Of a DNA stretch of 64,000 nucleotides, positions 54,515 through 63,861 are shown one piece after another. The notes beneath the pieces were generated by a model. It was not told the DNA's origin. It was given only the letters and a program-made list of their open reading frames with translations, and made no database searches. This stretch comes from Clostridium transplantifaecale (GTDB lineage Bacteria; Bacillota; Clostridia; Lachnospirales; Lachnospiraceae), in contig NZ_UYZY01000003.1 of the NCBI RefSeq assembly GCF_900626075.1, positions 124,001-188,000 of the forward strand, given 5' to 3'. A program made the translations under genes and the position numbers. The stretch's first letter is position 1, and each line of letters opens with the position of its first letter.

Positions 54515-54777
54515 GAAATGCGGGTTGGGAAAGCAGGGGCTGATATTGTTGGTTTTAAGGATGTAATTGAAGCTGAGGGTAAGGTGTAGTATGATGGTAG
54601 GAGATAAGGGGGGATTTAGTTGAGATGCGAGGACGCCTCTGTAAGATGGCGGACGGGGGAGTGGGAGGGTGTATATGAGTCTTCAGTCCCGGTTTATAGG
54701 TTGTGGTGAGGGGGAATCCAGGAGAAAAAATTCCTGCGGGGACTCGCTTCCGCTTGTGGAATGCGCAGCGGATGCTA

Positions 54778-56690
54778 GTGCGCCCAGAAAAGGGTGTGAT
54801 ATTTAACAGGTGGAAACCCTGTCCGGCAAGGTGCTAACCACACCACCGGTAGCGAGTCTTGGGCTGACAACAGTAATGCGGCCAGTTAAGCGTAGACAGC
54901 CAGGTAATAGGGTTGAGTGATAGAGCACCGAAACGCTGTGAAAATCCAGCAGGCCGACGCTTTTAGTGTAGTGGAAGGCAATATGTGGGCTTATCGATAG
55001 GGTGAGATTTTCCACACTGCTGCGGTGTCCGAGAGCCAATCATGTTATACAATGATATCATGTCAACTGGGGAGAGCCTGCCGTCTCCCCTCCTTGTGTG
55101 GGGAAGGGGTATGCCGACCGGAAAGGGAGGCAAACGGGTGGCAGGCAGTCGGAAGGCCGAATAGTACCGAAAAGGCGGGGAACCGCACCGCTAAAGGGAA
55201 GTCGAGAGGGGGCCGGGGAATCCTCCCGGCCCTGCCTTATAAGGCAATATCAAAGAGGAAACATCAACTGCACACAGAGGTAGGAGAAAAAAAGATGGAA
55301 ACGAAATTGGCGAGAATATCACAGATGTCAAGCGAAAATCCGGACATGGTATTTACGTCCATCGGGCATCTCATCAACAAAGAGCTGTTGAAGAGCTGCC
55401 ATGAAAAGATGGATGGAAAGAAAGCAGTGGGAATCGATGGAGTGAGCAAAGCGGAATACGAAAAGAATCTGGAAGGGAATCTGGAAGATCTGGTACTGCG
55501 GCTGAAAAAGAAATCGTATAAGCCAAAGGCAGCCAGAAAAGTGGAGATACCGAAGGAGAATGGGAAAACGAGGCCGCTGAGTATCTACTGCTATGAGGAT
55601 AAGTTGGTACAGGAAGCGTTAAAGGAACTGCTGGAAGCCGTGTTTGAACCCCATTTCTATGAAGAGATGATGGGATTCCGTCCGGGAAGAAGCTGCCATC
55701 AGGCAATAAAGAAACTGAACGGGATGCTGGAACGGGAGAAAACGAATTATGTACTGGATGCAGATATAAAATCCTTCTTTCAACATCTTGACCATGACTG
55801 GATTGTACGGTTTATAGAATCCAAAATCAAAGACCCAAATATCACGCGCCTGGTAAGGAGAATCCTGAAGAGTGGAATCCTGGAGGATTACCAGTACCAT
55901 GAGACCGTGGAAGGATGCGTCCAGGGTTACGTATGCTCCCTTGTGCTGGCCATCTTGTATATGCATTATGTGCTGGTATGGTGGTTTGTGGAGAAGGTGA
56001 AGCCGGGGATGAAAGGCTACTGCGGCCTGGTGGTGTACGCCGATGATTTTGTAGTGTGCTTCCAAGATAAAGAGGAGGCGGAAGAATTCTATGAACGGTT
56101 GAAACGTAGGCTGGGGCACTTTGGGCTGAGCCTGGAAGAGGATAAAAGCCGCCTAATTGAATTCGGGAGGTATGCGAAGGAACGCAGCCAAAAAGAAGGG
56201 AAAAAGGCGGGGACATTCGACTTTCTAGGCTTTACACACTACTGTAGCGAGAACCGGAACGGGAAGTTCAGAGTGAAGAGGAAAACCAGTAAAAAGAAGT
56301 TGGCGAAGAAGAGCCGGGAAATGAACGCGCATATTAAGCGGAAGAGACATGAAGACCCCAAGGAGCTCATCAAAAAGCTGAACGAAATTTTAATTGGCTA
56401 CTACCATTACTACGGAATCACAGATAATAGCCGAAGTATCTGGTGTTTCTACGAGCGTGTAAAAAGACGGCTGTACTACTGGCTGAACCGAAGAAGCCAG
56501 AGAAACAGCTATACGTGGGAGGGATACAGGGAGTTGTTAAAACAGTATCCCCTCAAACGGCCAAAAATCTATGTCAACGTATACGCATGATAGAAGTGAA
56601 CGATGCGCCTTATAAAGAGCCGGATGCGGGAAAGCCGCACGTCCGGATTTCTGTGAGGGGTGTGCCCTGTAAGGGACACATCTACTCGAC
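54778..56690 (+). mobile_element. Group II intron inside palindromic element C3
   Basis: Starts with GTGCGCCCAG, the group II 5' end, and ends with CTACTCGAC. Domain V is recognisable at about 56619-56655 (GAGCCGGATGCGGGAAAGCC and CACGTCCGG pairing). Domain VI follows to 56690. The intron sits between GCGGATGCTA and GATTCGAAAA, a junction intact in element C1 (7521-7540). Encodes one reverse transcriptase/maturase in domain IV. Confidence 0.9.
55295..56590 (+). CDS. ltrA: Group II intron reverse transcriptase/maturase
   Basis: 431-residue intron-encoded protein: RT domain with the active site YADDFVVCF (about 247-255), FLGFTHY and a maturase (X) region with YYHYYGITDN; no HNH endonuclease at the C-terminus. 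The RT block normally reading PQGSxxSPxxAN reads VQGYVCSLVLAI, with changes at the conserved Pro, Ser, Pro and Asn. The protein may be impaired. ATG 55295 follows TAGGAGA; a longer frame from 55025 lies in the ribozyme. Confidence 0.88.
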   Translation: METKLARISQMSSENPDMVFTSIGHLINKELLKSCHEKMDGKKAVGIDGVSKAEYEKNLEGNLEDLVLRLKKKSYKPKAARKVEIPKENGKTRPLSIYCYEDKLVQEALKELLEAVFEPHFYEEMMGFRPGRSCHQAIKKLNGMLEREKTNYVLDADIKSFFQHLDHDWIVRFIESKIKDPNITRLVRRILKSGILEDYQYHETVEGCVQGYVCSLVLAILYMHYVLVWWFVEKVKPGMKGYCGLVVYADDFVVCFQDKEEAEEFYERLKRRLGHFGLSLEEDKSRLIEFGRYAKERSQKEGKKAGTFDFLGFTHYCSENRNGKFRVKRKTSKKKLAKKSREMNAHIKRKRHEDPKELIKKLNEILIGYYHYYGITDNSRSIWCFYERVKRRLYYWLNRRSQRNSYTWEGYRELLKQYPLKRPKIYVNVYA

Positions 56691-57425
56691 GATTCGAAAA
56701 GACCTCATCAAGCACCGGCGGATTCCAAGGTCTCCTTTCGGAAAGTTTTCTCCTTCCTTCCCCGGGCAGGTTGTCGACGGGACTGAAGACTCAGGGAAGG
56801 CTGTTGCCCCGTCCGCCGGCTTCAGGGGCTGATTGTCTCTTTCGTCAAGTGTGGGGGAGGTATTGCCGCTGCCACGATGTAGTCGTAACTATTTTACATT
56901 CTGACGACATCTTGGCTTGGGCTGCATAAAAAAGTATCAGAATAAACACTCTAAGATTATAAGATTATAAGTTTATAAGTTTGTAAGTTTACATAGTCTC
57001 ATAGTGAACAGGAGGCAGTTTTCAGGCATTCTGAGAAACGTAGTGGCAGCGACAAGCGCCTCCCCCGTTGAAGAAAGAGGACAGATCAGGCGCCGCAGGC
57101 CAGGGGCCGGGCCGTTATACTGGCTGAGTTTTTCGTCCCGGAAATAACCTTCCTGTGGGGAAGAAGGGAGAAAAAGATTCCGGAGGGAACCTGGGAGTTC
57201 ATCGGCACTTACCGAGGTCTTTTCGAGGTTAGTGTCCGTTATGTACTCCAACGAGCGCAAGCGTTTCCCGGAGGAACTTTTTCTGCCCGGATTCCCCGCC
57301 CACGATCACCTGACGCCCGGGACGAAAGACTCATCGATCCCCCTCACCATCCCGGCCCCTGGCCTGACGGCGGCGTCCTCATTTCTCAACTAACTCCCCA
57401 AATGATTAAACAGGAGGAATAAACA

Positions 57426-58517
57426 ATGAAAGTACATAAAATAGCAGTAATACCCGGAGACGGAGTCGGACCGGAAGTAATCAGGGAAGGAGTGCGGGTT
57501 CTGGAGAAGGCAGCTGAACTGGATGGAAGTTTCCGGTTTGAATTCACCTGGTTTCCCTGGGGATGCGAATATTATCTGAAAAACGGCCGCATGATGGATG
57601 AGGATGGAATCAGCCAACTGGAGAAATTTGATGCAATCTATCTCGGGGCTGTGGGGTATCCGGGAGTTCCGGATCACATTTCACTGTGGGACCTTCTGCT
57701 TGTGATAAGGAAGAGTTTCGACCAGTATGTGAATCTTAGGCCGATTGTGCTTTTGAAGGGTGCGCCCTGTCCTCTGAAGGATGTGAAGCGGGAAGATATT
57801 GATATGATCTTTGTGCGGGAAAACAGTGAGGGTGAGTATGCAGGAAGTGGAAGCTGGCTGTACAGGGGGAAACCGAATGAAGTGGTAATACAGGACGGCG
57901 TTTTTTCGAGAGCAGGGTGTGAGAGAATTATGCGGTATGCTTTTGAGCTGGCAAGGGAAAAGAAGAAATCCCTGACCAGCATCAGCAAGGGAAATGCGCT
58001 CAACTATTCCATGGTATTCTGGGATCAGATTTTTAAGGAGGTCAGCGCGGAATATCCTGATGTGGAAACACACTCCTACCTGGTGGATGCAGCAAGTATG
58101 CTGATGGTAAAAGAGCCATGGAGGTTTGAGATTGTCGTGACTTCCAACTTGTTTGGTGATATCTTGACGGATCTCGGAGCTGCCATAGCCGGAGGAATGG
58201 GACTGGCCGCAGGAGCCAACCTGAATCCGGAGCGAAAATATCCCTCCATGTTTGAACCGATTCACGGCTCCGCCCCGGATATCGCGGGTCAGGGAAAAGC
58301 AAATCCCCTGGCGGCGATATGGTCTGCCAGCCAGATGATGGATTTCTTCGGCCATGAGGACTGGGGAAAAAAGATTTTGTCTTCCATTGAGGCAGTTTTG
58401 GAAGAGGGGAAATCCCTGACGCCGGATCTTGGAGGCACCGCAACAACGGAGGAGACAACAGGAAAGGTTATTGAGATGCTTTGCAGCAACATTAAATGCA
58501 TGGGCAAATTGGAATAA
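57426..58517 (+). CDS. D-malate/tartrate dehydrogenase-like enzyme
   Basis: 363-residue member of the isopropylmalate/isocitrate/D-malate decarboxylating dehydrogenase family. Visible: IPGDGVGPEV, the AVGYPGVPDHISLW segment and VRENSEGEYAGSG that mark the D-malate/tartrate group rather than LeuB, DAASMLMV and NLFGDILTDLGAAIAGGMG. Uses NAD and a divalent metal to decarboxylate a 2-hydroxyacid. Starts 27 bp after the end of element C3. AGGAGG precedes ATG 57426. Confidence 0.85.
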   Translation: MKVHKIAVIPGDGVGPEVIREGVRVLEKAAELDGSFRFEFTWFPWGCEYYLKNGRMMDEDGISQLEKFDAIYLGAVGYPGVPDHISLWDLLLVIRKSFDQYVNLRPIVLLKGAPCPLKDVKREDIDMIFVRENSEGEYAGSGSWLYRGKPNEVVIQDGVFSRAGCERIMRYAFELAREKKKSLTSISKGNALNYSMVFWDQIFKEVSAEYPDVETHSYLVDAASMLMVKEPWRFEIVVTSNLFGDILTDLGAAIAGGMGLAAGANLNPERKYPSMFEPIHGSAPDIAGQGKANPLAAIWSASQMMDFFGHEDWGKKILSSIEAVLEEGKSLTPDLGGTATTEETTGKVIEMLCSNIKCMGKLE

Positions 58518-58550
58518 GATGGAAAATTAATAGAAAACAAAAAGATAGTG

Positions 58551-58559
58551 TGATATAAT
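58551..58559 (+). promoter_or_regulatory. Extended -10 promoter of the cytidylate-kinase-like gene
   Basis: TGATATAAT at 58551-58559, 45 bp before the start codon. Confidence 0.55.
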
Positions 58560-58603
58560 GTAGTTACAATAAAATTGAATCAATGAGAAGGGGAGGCGTT
58601 ACT

Positions 58604-59257
58604 ATGGCAGGGAAAAAAGTAGTTATCACCATCGGCAGACAGTATGGCAGCGGCGGCGCAGATACCGGCAGACGGCTGGCGGAAGAACTGGGACTTGGTT
58701 TTTATGACAAGAATATCCTGAGGATGAATTCAGACGAGAGCGGAATCAAGGAAAGCTATTTTCACCTGGCAGATGAGAAGGCGGGAAATAAGCTGCTCTA
58801 TAAGATTATCAGCAGTTTGACACCTGAGAAAGGTTCACCTTCCTTTGGCTCAGACCTGATTTCAGCCGACAACCTGTTCCGTTTCCAGTCCGAAGTAATC
58901 AGGAAGCTGGCGGCGGAAGAATCCTGCGTGATTATTGGAAGATGTGCTAATTACGTCCTGAACGGAATGGATGGGCTGGTGCGCGTTTACCTGTATGCGG
59001 ATATGGAAGTGAGAGAGGCCAGAATCAGGGAAAAGGATCTCTATGATGAGAAAGAGATATTAAAGAACATCAAACGGATTGACAGAGAGCGCCGTGATTA
59101 TCACAGATATTATACAGGATGCGACTGGGAGGATTTGGATAATTATGATTTGATCATCAATACGACCAAGATTGGCGTGGATGGTGCGGTTAAGATTATT
59201 AAGAATTATCTGACTGTGATGGGGTATGATTTGGAGAAGGATTTTCCGGCGGAATAA
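58604..59257 (+). CDS. Cytidylate kinase-like protein
   Basis: 217-residue P-loop kinase of the cytidylate-kinase-2 type. Walker-like ITIGRQYGSGGADTGR (residues 8-23), LGFYDKNIL and a LID-like RIREKDLYDEKE segment are visible. In clostridia such proteins occur beside the housekeeping cmk; the substrate is unproven. ATG 58604 follows GGGGAGG. Confidence 0.83.
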   Translation: MAGKKVVITIGRQYGSGGADTGRRLAEELGLGFYDKNILRMNSDESGIKESYFHLADEKAGNKLLYKIISSLTPEKGSPSFGSDLISADNLFRFQSEVIRKLAAEESCVIIGRCANYVLNGMDGLVRVYLYADMEVREARIREKDLYDEKEILKNIKRIDRERRDYHRYYTGCDWEDLDNYDLIINTTKIGVDGAVKIIKNYLTVMGYDLEKDFPAE

Positions 59258-59266
59258 GAGATAAAA

Positions 59267-59420
59267 GTGTTTGAATGAAGGTATTTAAATGAAAGTATTT
59301 GAATGAAGGTATTTGAATGAAGGTATTTAAATAAAGGTATTTGAGCGGGGATATTTGCAGGAAGTTATTTGAATAAAGATATTTACATAATAACATTCAA
59401 CTAAAAATACCTCAATGAAG
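59267..59420. repeat. 14-bp tandem repeat, 11 decaying units
   Basis: Unit GTATTTGAATGAAG, eleven in phase from 59267 to 59420. Units 1-5 are close to consensus, units 6-11 progressively degenerate. Starts 10 bp after the kinase stop. Confidence 0.85.
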
Positions 59421-59453
59421 ATACGGCGTGATGAAAAAAGAGAGAAAACTATG

Positions 59454-59479
59454 CAGGCAGGGCTGGAATGCCCTGCCTG
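59454..59479. terminator. Stem-loop between convergent genes
   Basis: CAGGCAGGGC / GCCCTGCCTG, six-base loop. Likely shared terminator of the cytidylate-kinase-like gene and the ProX gene; T-tracts are weak. Confidence 0.55.
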
Positions 59480-59547
59480 TAACTTTTACTAACGGTATTT
59501 TCTGCTTTTCTGCAGTATTCTGTATATTGGACGCCCTGGTTACGGCA

Positions 59548-60141
59548 TTACCATTCCAGTTCCACCGGTGTGTATTCGTGATGGATGGCCGGAAGAATTT
59601 TCTTAAGCAGGTCTTCCGTCTTGATTTTCAGGCTGGTTGTGTTCATACACGGATGACAGCCGATATATTCATCGTTTAAAATGTCCTGGTCTATCACAAG
59701 GCGGACATGATTTTCATGGTCGTTCATCAGTCCCAGAACGCTGACGGAGCCGGGAGTGATGTCGAGATATTCTTCCATGTGTCCTGCATCGGCAAAGGAG
59801 AGGCGTGAGCAGCCTATTTTTTTCGAAAAAACTGCGGTGCGGAACTTCTTATCACCGGGCATCATCAGAAGGTAAAAATTAGTCTTCTGCGTGTTGCAGA
59901 GAAAGAGGTTCTTGCAGATGCGGATATTAAGAAGCTGCTCCACCTCGTGGCAGCTCTCGATGGTCTCCGTGGGATCGTGGTCGATTCTCGTGTAGGGGAC
60001 ATTTAAAGCGTCCAGCAGCGTATATACGCGCTGTTCCTTTTGCAGGCGGTCTGAAAAATTATCCGGGCGGCCTGTATATAATGTTCTATCAATGTAGATC
60101 TCCTGTGGGAGAACGGATGCTTGTGCGGCTTCTGTGTTCAT
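59548..60141 (-). CDS. proX: ProX/YbaK-type aminoacyl-tRNA deacylase
   Basis: 197-residue YbaK/ProX editing-domain protein that clears Ala (or Cys) from mischarged tRNA-Pro. Visible: IDHDPTETIESC near the N-terminal third, the conserved CKNLFLCN segment with its catalytic-site lysine, and a C-terminal GCHPCMNTTSLKI. ATG at 60139-60141 follows AGGAGTG. Stand-alone gene between the kinase and the MATE pump. Confidence 0.85.
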   Translation of the reverse strand: MNTEAAQASVLPQEIYIDRTLYTGRPDNFSDRLQKEQRVYTLLDALNVPYTRIDHDPTETIESCHEVEQLLNIRICKNLFLCNTQKTNFYLLMMPGDKKFRTAVFSKKIGCSRLSFADAGHMEEYLDITPGSVSVLGLMNDHENHVRLVIDQDILNDEYIGCHPCMNTTSLKIKTEDLLKKILPAIHHEYTPVELEW

Positions 60142-60342
60142 TTTATCACTCCTGTTTTGTGGTTGATATCGCGGTGATACCGCTTTGTAAATCGGTATCG
60201 TATCCTTCTATTATACAAAGCTTTGCCTGAAAATCAATATTTAATTGCGGTTCATATTGATCTGGCAGAGCATTTCGACTATAATAACGAAGTTTGGAAA
60301 ATGTCGAAAATATGGATAAAATAGAATGGATAAGGACGAAGA

Positions 60343-61704
60343 ATGAGATATCAGACTGATATAGATAAAATGAATACCAACAGGAACCTGTTTTTTATGT
60401 CACTGCCGATTTTTGTGGAGCTGCTTTTACAGCTTTTGGTGGGAAATATTGACCAGATTATGGTCAGCCGCGTTTCCCAGCAGTCGGTGGCATCGATTGT
60501 CAATGCGAACCAGATAATGAATCTGGTGATTATCGTGCTCAGCATGGCGGCTACCGCAACAACGGTTATTCTGTCACAGTATCTGGGAGCGGAGGATAAA
60601 GATAATTCATCCAGAACATGCATGGTGTCACTGCTGATGATTGGAGTGGTCGGCATTCTGTCGACGGTCCTTGTGTTTGTGGGATACAGGCCCATATATA
60701 AGGCCATCCGTGTGCCGGAGGAGATATTTGACGAGGCATCGCTGTATCTGCTTATCGTAGGAGCGTTTATAACGGTTCAGGGACTTTATCTTACGTTTTC
60801 AGCCATTATCAGGGCCTTTGCCATGATGAAGGAAGTAATGATTGTTTCAATTGTCATGAACGTATTGAATATCATCGGAAATGCAATCCTGATCAATGGC
60901 TGGTTTGGTATGCCGAGACTAGGAGCGGTGGGAGCGGCCATTTCCACGGACATCAGTAAACTGGTGGGGCTGGGACTCATGATTCTGCTCTTTATGAAAC
61001 GGACGAATGTAAAGCTGGGGATGCGTTTTTTGAAACCGTTTCCAACGCAGATTATGAAGAATCTCTGCTTCCTGGCGGTTCCTTCCGGAGTGGAGAGCTT
61101 TTCCTATAATATGTCACAAATGTGCATCCTGGGAATTGTCAATTCCTTTGGCACTATGGTTACGGTCACAAAGGGATATTGCAGCATATTTGCAAATCTG
61201 GCTTATGTTTATGCAATGGCGATTGCATCGGCGACACAGATTGTGCTTGGGTATCTGATTGGCGCAAAGAAAATCGATTTAATCCAGAAACGTGTGAACG
61301 CCACGATGAAGGTGGCGCTGGCGGCCTGTGTGGGACTGGCGATTCTGCTGTTTCTGGGCAGCAATTATGCATTTTTAATATTTACGGACAATCCGGAAAT
61401 TATTGCCCTAGGGCGGAGAATTCTGTTTATCGAAATTTTCTTGGAAGTAGGACGGGCTGTCAATATTGTTATGACAAAGTGCCTGATTGCAGTCGGGGAT
61501 GCCGTGACCCCGACCGCCGTAGGCGTCATCTTCCAGTGGGGAGTGGCTTTTGTGGGCGCCTGGGTATTTGGAATTATCTTCGGCTGGGGCCTGGAGGGCG
61601 TCTGGGTGGCCATGGCGATTGATGAGTGCCTCAGAGGTCTGATATTCGCCGTGCATTTTAAGAAAGAACGGTGGAAAAAGGTGTTCAGGAGTGTGGATGC
61701 CTGA
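60343..61704 (+). CDS. MATE-family efflux transporter
   Basis: 453-residue membrane protein with about 12 helices, MATE fold (cation-drug antiport). Visible: FVELLLQLLVGNIDQIMVSR in the first helix pair, the internally repeated second half starting near LCFLAVPSGVES, and GQ... positions typical of NorM/DinF relatives. ATG 60343. Substrate unknown. Confidence 0.88.
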   Translation: MRYQTDIDKMNTNRNLFFMSLPIFVELLLQLLVGNIDQIMVSRVSQQSVASIVNANQIMNLVIIVLSMAATATTVILSQYLGAEDKDNSSRTCMVSLLMIGVVGILSTVLVFVGYRPIYKAIRVPEEIFDEASLYLLIVGAFITVQGLYLTFSAIIRAFAMMKEVMIVSIVMNVLNIIGNAILINGWFGMPRLGAVGAAISTDISKLVGLGLMILLFMKRTNVKLGMRFLKPFPTQIMKNLCFLAVPSGVESFSYNMSQMCILGIVNSFGTMVTVTKGYCSIFANLAYVYAMAIASATQIVLGYLIGAKKIDLIQKRVNATMKVALAACVGLAILLFLGSNYAFLIFTDNPEIIALGRRILFIEIFLEVGRAVNIVMTKCLIAVGDAVTPTAVGVIFQWGVAFVGAWVFGIIFGWGLEGVWVAMAIDECLRGLIFAVHFKKERWKKVFRSVDA

Positions 61705-62183
61705 GCGGGATACAGACAAAATTGTGGATTATCTGTTCGTGATTGATAGATGGAATGTGGAAAAGTGGATAAAACACGCGAAAAATGTGGATAAGATAAA
61801 ATTTGAATGGAATTTTCTGAGAATTATGGGTTCATAGGGAAAATATAATGGGAATGTTTGGGCGTTGGGGAAAAGTGGGAGAATTTTATGAGAGAAATAA
61901 CAAACCGGCTGCTGACAGGAGCGGATTTAGCGGCGGCTGGTAAGTAGATTGCAGTAAGTTATAACTCTGCATATTATGGGCTGATGGTGTATTGTAATTG
62001 AATGAGGAAAAGATTGAAGCTGGATTAAATGGACTTGGAATGTGAAATTTAGTAAGATGGATTTAGACAGATGAGCATGGATTGATGGAGCATGGATTGA
62101 TGGAATATGGATTGAAGTTAGTGAAAAATGATTGGCGGAAATGACTATAACTAATAATAAGGCATTTGGATTCGGAGGCAGGA
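61705..62183. other. AT-rich intergenic region with short repeats
   Basis: 479 bp without a credible gene. Contains a 15-bp repeat, GAGCATGGATTGATG at 62073-62087 and 62088-62102 with a variant at 62103-62117, and scattered GTGGATAA/ATGTGGATAAG motifs near 61757-61797. No promoter stands out. Confidence 0.5.
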
Positions 62184-63767
62184 ATGGAGAAAAGAGAAGT
62201 GGGAAATAGAAGCAGCCAGGCAGGAAGACAGGAGAGAACAGGCGGTCAGATGAGAAGGCAGACGAAAGCAGAGCCGGGAACTAAACGGTTTGGCGAAGAC
62301 CGGAAATGGAATGAAAAGTCGGATAAAGATTTCAAAGCGGGAAAAAAGCAGGAGAGTCACGGGAAAAGAGAGTTTAAGGGCGATAAGGCTGTAGATAGAA
62401 AGGGATTTGGAGGAAATAGAGGGGAAGGCAGTACCGGGGATTTTGAAAGAAAGATGGGTGGAGAAGGCAGGACGGGAAGAGATGGAAAGCCTGCGAGAGA
62501 GATGAAGGCGGTAAGAGACGGAAAGTCTGCGAGAGAGATAAAGACAGCAAGAGATGGGAAAGATACTGATAGGGGAAGCGTATCTGAACGAAACGGCGGG
62601 AATAAAAATGCTGGAAGAAGAAAGTCTCCGTGTCCTGTTTACGAGCAATGTGGCGGTTGTCAGCTTCTGCATCTTTCCTATAAGGAGCAGCTTGCTAAAA
62701 AACAGAAAATGATGGAGGAACTTTTGAAAGGCATTTGTCCTGTTAAGCCGATTATCGGAATGAAGAATCCGCTGCATTACAGGAATAAAGTTCATGCCGT
62801 ATTTGGACACGACAGGAAGGGAAATCCTCTTTCCGGTGTATATAAGGAAGGGACACATATTCTTGTACCGGTGGAATCATGTCTGATTGAGGATGAGAAG
62901 GCGGATGAAATTATCGGCACAATCAGAGGAATGCTGAAATCGTTTAAGATCCGGACGTATGACGAGGACACGGGCTACGGATTTCTCAGGCATGTGCTCG
63001 TAAGACGAGGATTTGCTACGGGTGAGATTATGGTTGTTCTGGTAACGGCCTCTCCGGTATTTCCTTCTAAAAATAACTTTGTGAAGGCACTCAGGGAAAA
63101 ATATCCTGAGATTACGACCATTGTCCAGAATATTAACAATAGAAACACCAGCATGGTTCTGGGTAATAAGGAACATGTGCTTTATGGTAAAGGATATATC
63201 GAAGATGTTCTCTGCGGGCTGCGTTTCAGGATTTCATCCAAATCGTTTTATCAGGTAAATCCTGTTCAGACAGAGGTGTTGTACAATAAGGCACTGGAGC
63301 TGGCCGGGCTGACCGGCAAAGAAAGAGTGCTGGATGCATACTGTGGGATTGGCACGATTGGCCTTATTGCCAGCAGGAAGGCAGGAGAGGTGATTGGCGT
63401 GGAGCTGAATCCCGATGCGGTGCGTGACGCGGTTCAGAATGCCAGGATGAACGATGTGAAGAATATCCAGTTTTACTGCAACGACGCCGGACGTTTTATG
63501 GTGAATATGGCGGAGAAGGGCGAGACCGTGGACGTGGTACTGATGGATCCGCCAAGAAGCGGCAGCACGAAGGAATTTATCGATGCCGTTGCCAAGATGG
63601 GACCGAAACGGGTGGTTTACGTGTCATGCGGGCCGGAGACGCTTGCCAGGGATTTGAGGATGTTTGGCGGGAAAGGGTACCGGGCTGTGGAGGCTTGGCC
63701 GGTGGATATGTTTGGGGGGACTGGGCATACGGAAAGTATTGTCCTGTTGCAAAAGAGTGTTAAATGA
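62184..63767 (+). CDS. RumA-like 23S rRNA (uracil-5-)-methyltransferase with long charged N-terminus
   Basis: 527-residue SAM-dependent rRNA m5U methyltransferase. Residues 1-148 are a low-complexity Lys/Arg/Gly/Glu/Asp segment with repeats of AREMK/ARDGK type and replace the usual TRAM domain. Then CPVYEQCGGCQ (iron-sulphur cysteines, about 150), SKSFYQVNP, LDAYCGIGTIGL (SAM site), MDPPRSGS and SCGPETLARDL with the catalytic cysteine. ATG 62184 follows GGAGGCAGGA. Its 3' side is followed by a serine recombinase, a known arrangement for integration at this gene. Confidence 0.88.
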   Translation: MEKREVGNRSSQAGRQERTGGQMRRQTKAEPGTKRFGEDRKWNEKSDKDFKAGKKQESHGKREFKGDKAVDRKGFGGNRGEGSTGDFERKMGGEGRTGRDGKPAREMKAVRDGKSAREIKTARDGKDTDRGSVSERNGGNKNAGRRKSPCPVYEQCGGCQLLHLSYKEQLAKKQKMMEELLKGICPVKPIIGMKNPLHYRNKVHAVFGHDRKGNPLSGVYKEGTHILVPVESCLIEDEKADEIIGTIRGMLKSFKIRTYDEDTGYGFLRHVLVRRGFATGEIMVVLVTASPVFPSKNNFVKALREKYPEITTIVQNINNRNTSMVLGNKEHVLYGKGYIEDVLCGLRFRISSKSFYQVNPVQTEVLYNKALELAGLTGKERVLDAYCGIGTIGLIASRKAGEVIGVELNPDAVRDAVQNARMNDVKNIQFYCNDAGRFMVNMAEKGETVDVVLMDPPRSGSTKEFIDAVAKMGPKRVVYVSCGPETLARDLRMFGGKGYRAVEAWPVDMFGGTGHTESIVLLQKSVK

Positions 63768-63797
63768 TGATTAGGTGAGGTTGGATAGTTGTCGTGT

Positions 63798-63835
63798 GTT
63801 GAGGCGTAAAGGCTTTTGGCTTTTGCGCCTTTTCT
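63798..63835 (+). terminator. Terminator after the RumA-like gene
   Basis: GAGGCGTAAA...TTTTGCGCCTTTTC, imperfect stem with T-tract, about 30 bp after the stop. Confidence 0.7.
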
Positions 63836-63861
63836 TTATGGATGAGACGAGGTGGGGTGTT

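Larger units (their letters stand above)
54608..57399. repeat. Giant nested palindromic element, copy C3 (split by intron)
   Basis: About 879 bp once the 1913-bp intron is removed; same orientation as C1. Arms: TGAGTCTTCAGTCCCGG (54676-54692) with GGGACTGAAGACTCA (56779-56793), and TGAGTTTTTCGTCCCGG (57125-57141) with CCCGGGACGAAAGACTCA (57316-57333). Terminal repeats start at 54608 and end at 57399. Its left half is almost identical to C1. An AT-rich ladder of ATAAGTTT units lies at 56955-56992. Confidence 0.83.

Noticed and set aside
55295-56590. Reverse transcriptase of a retron or diversity-generating system
   Set aside because: Maturase domain, group II 5' and 3' ends and domain V show it is an intron protein; no template/variable repeat pair was seen.
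59267-59420. Possible CRISPR array
   Set aside because: Units are 14 bp, contiguous and without spacers; no cas genes nearby. A simple tandem repeat.
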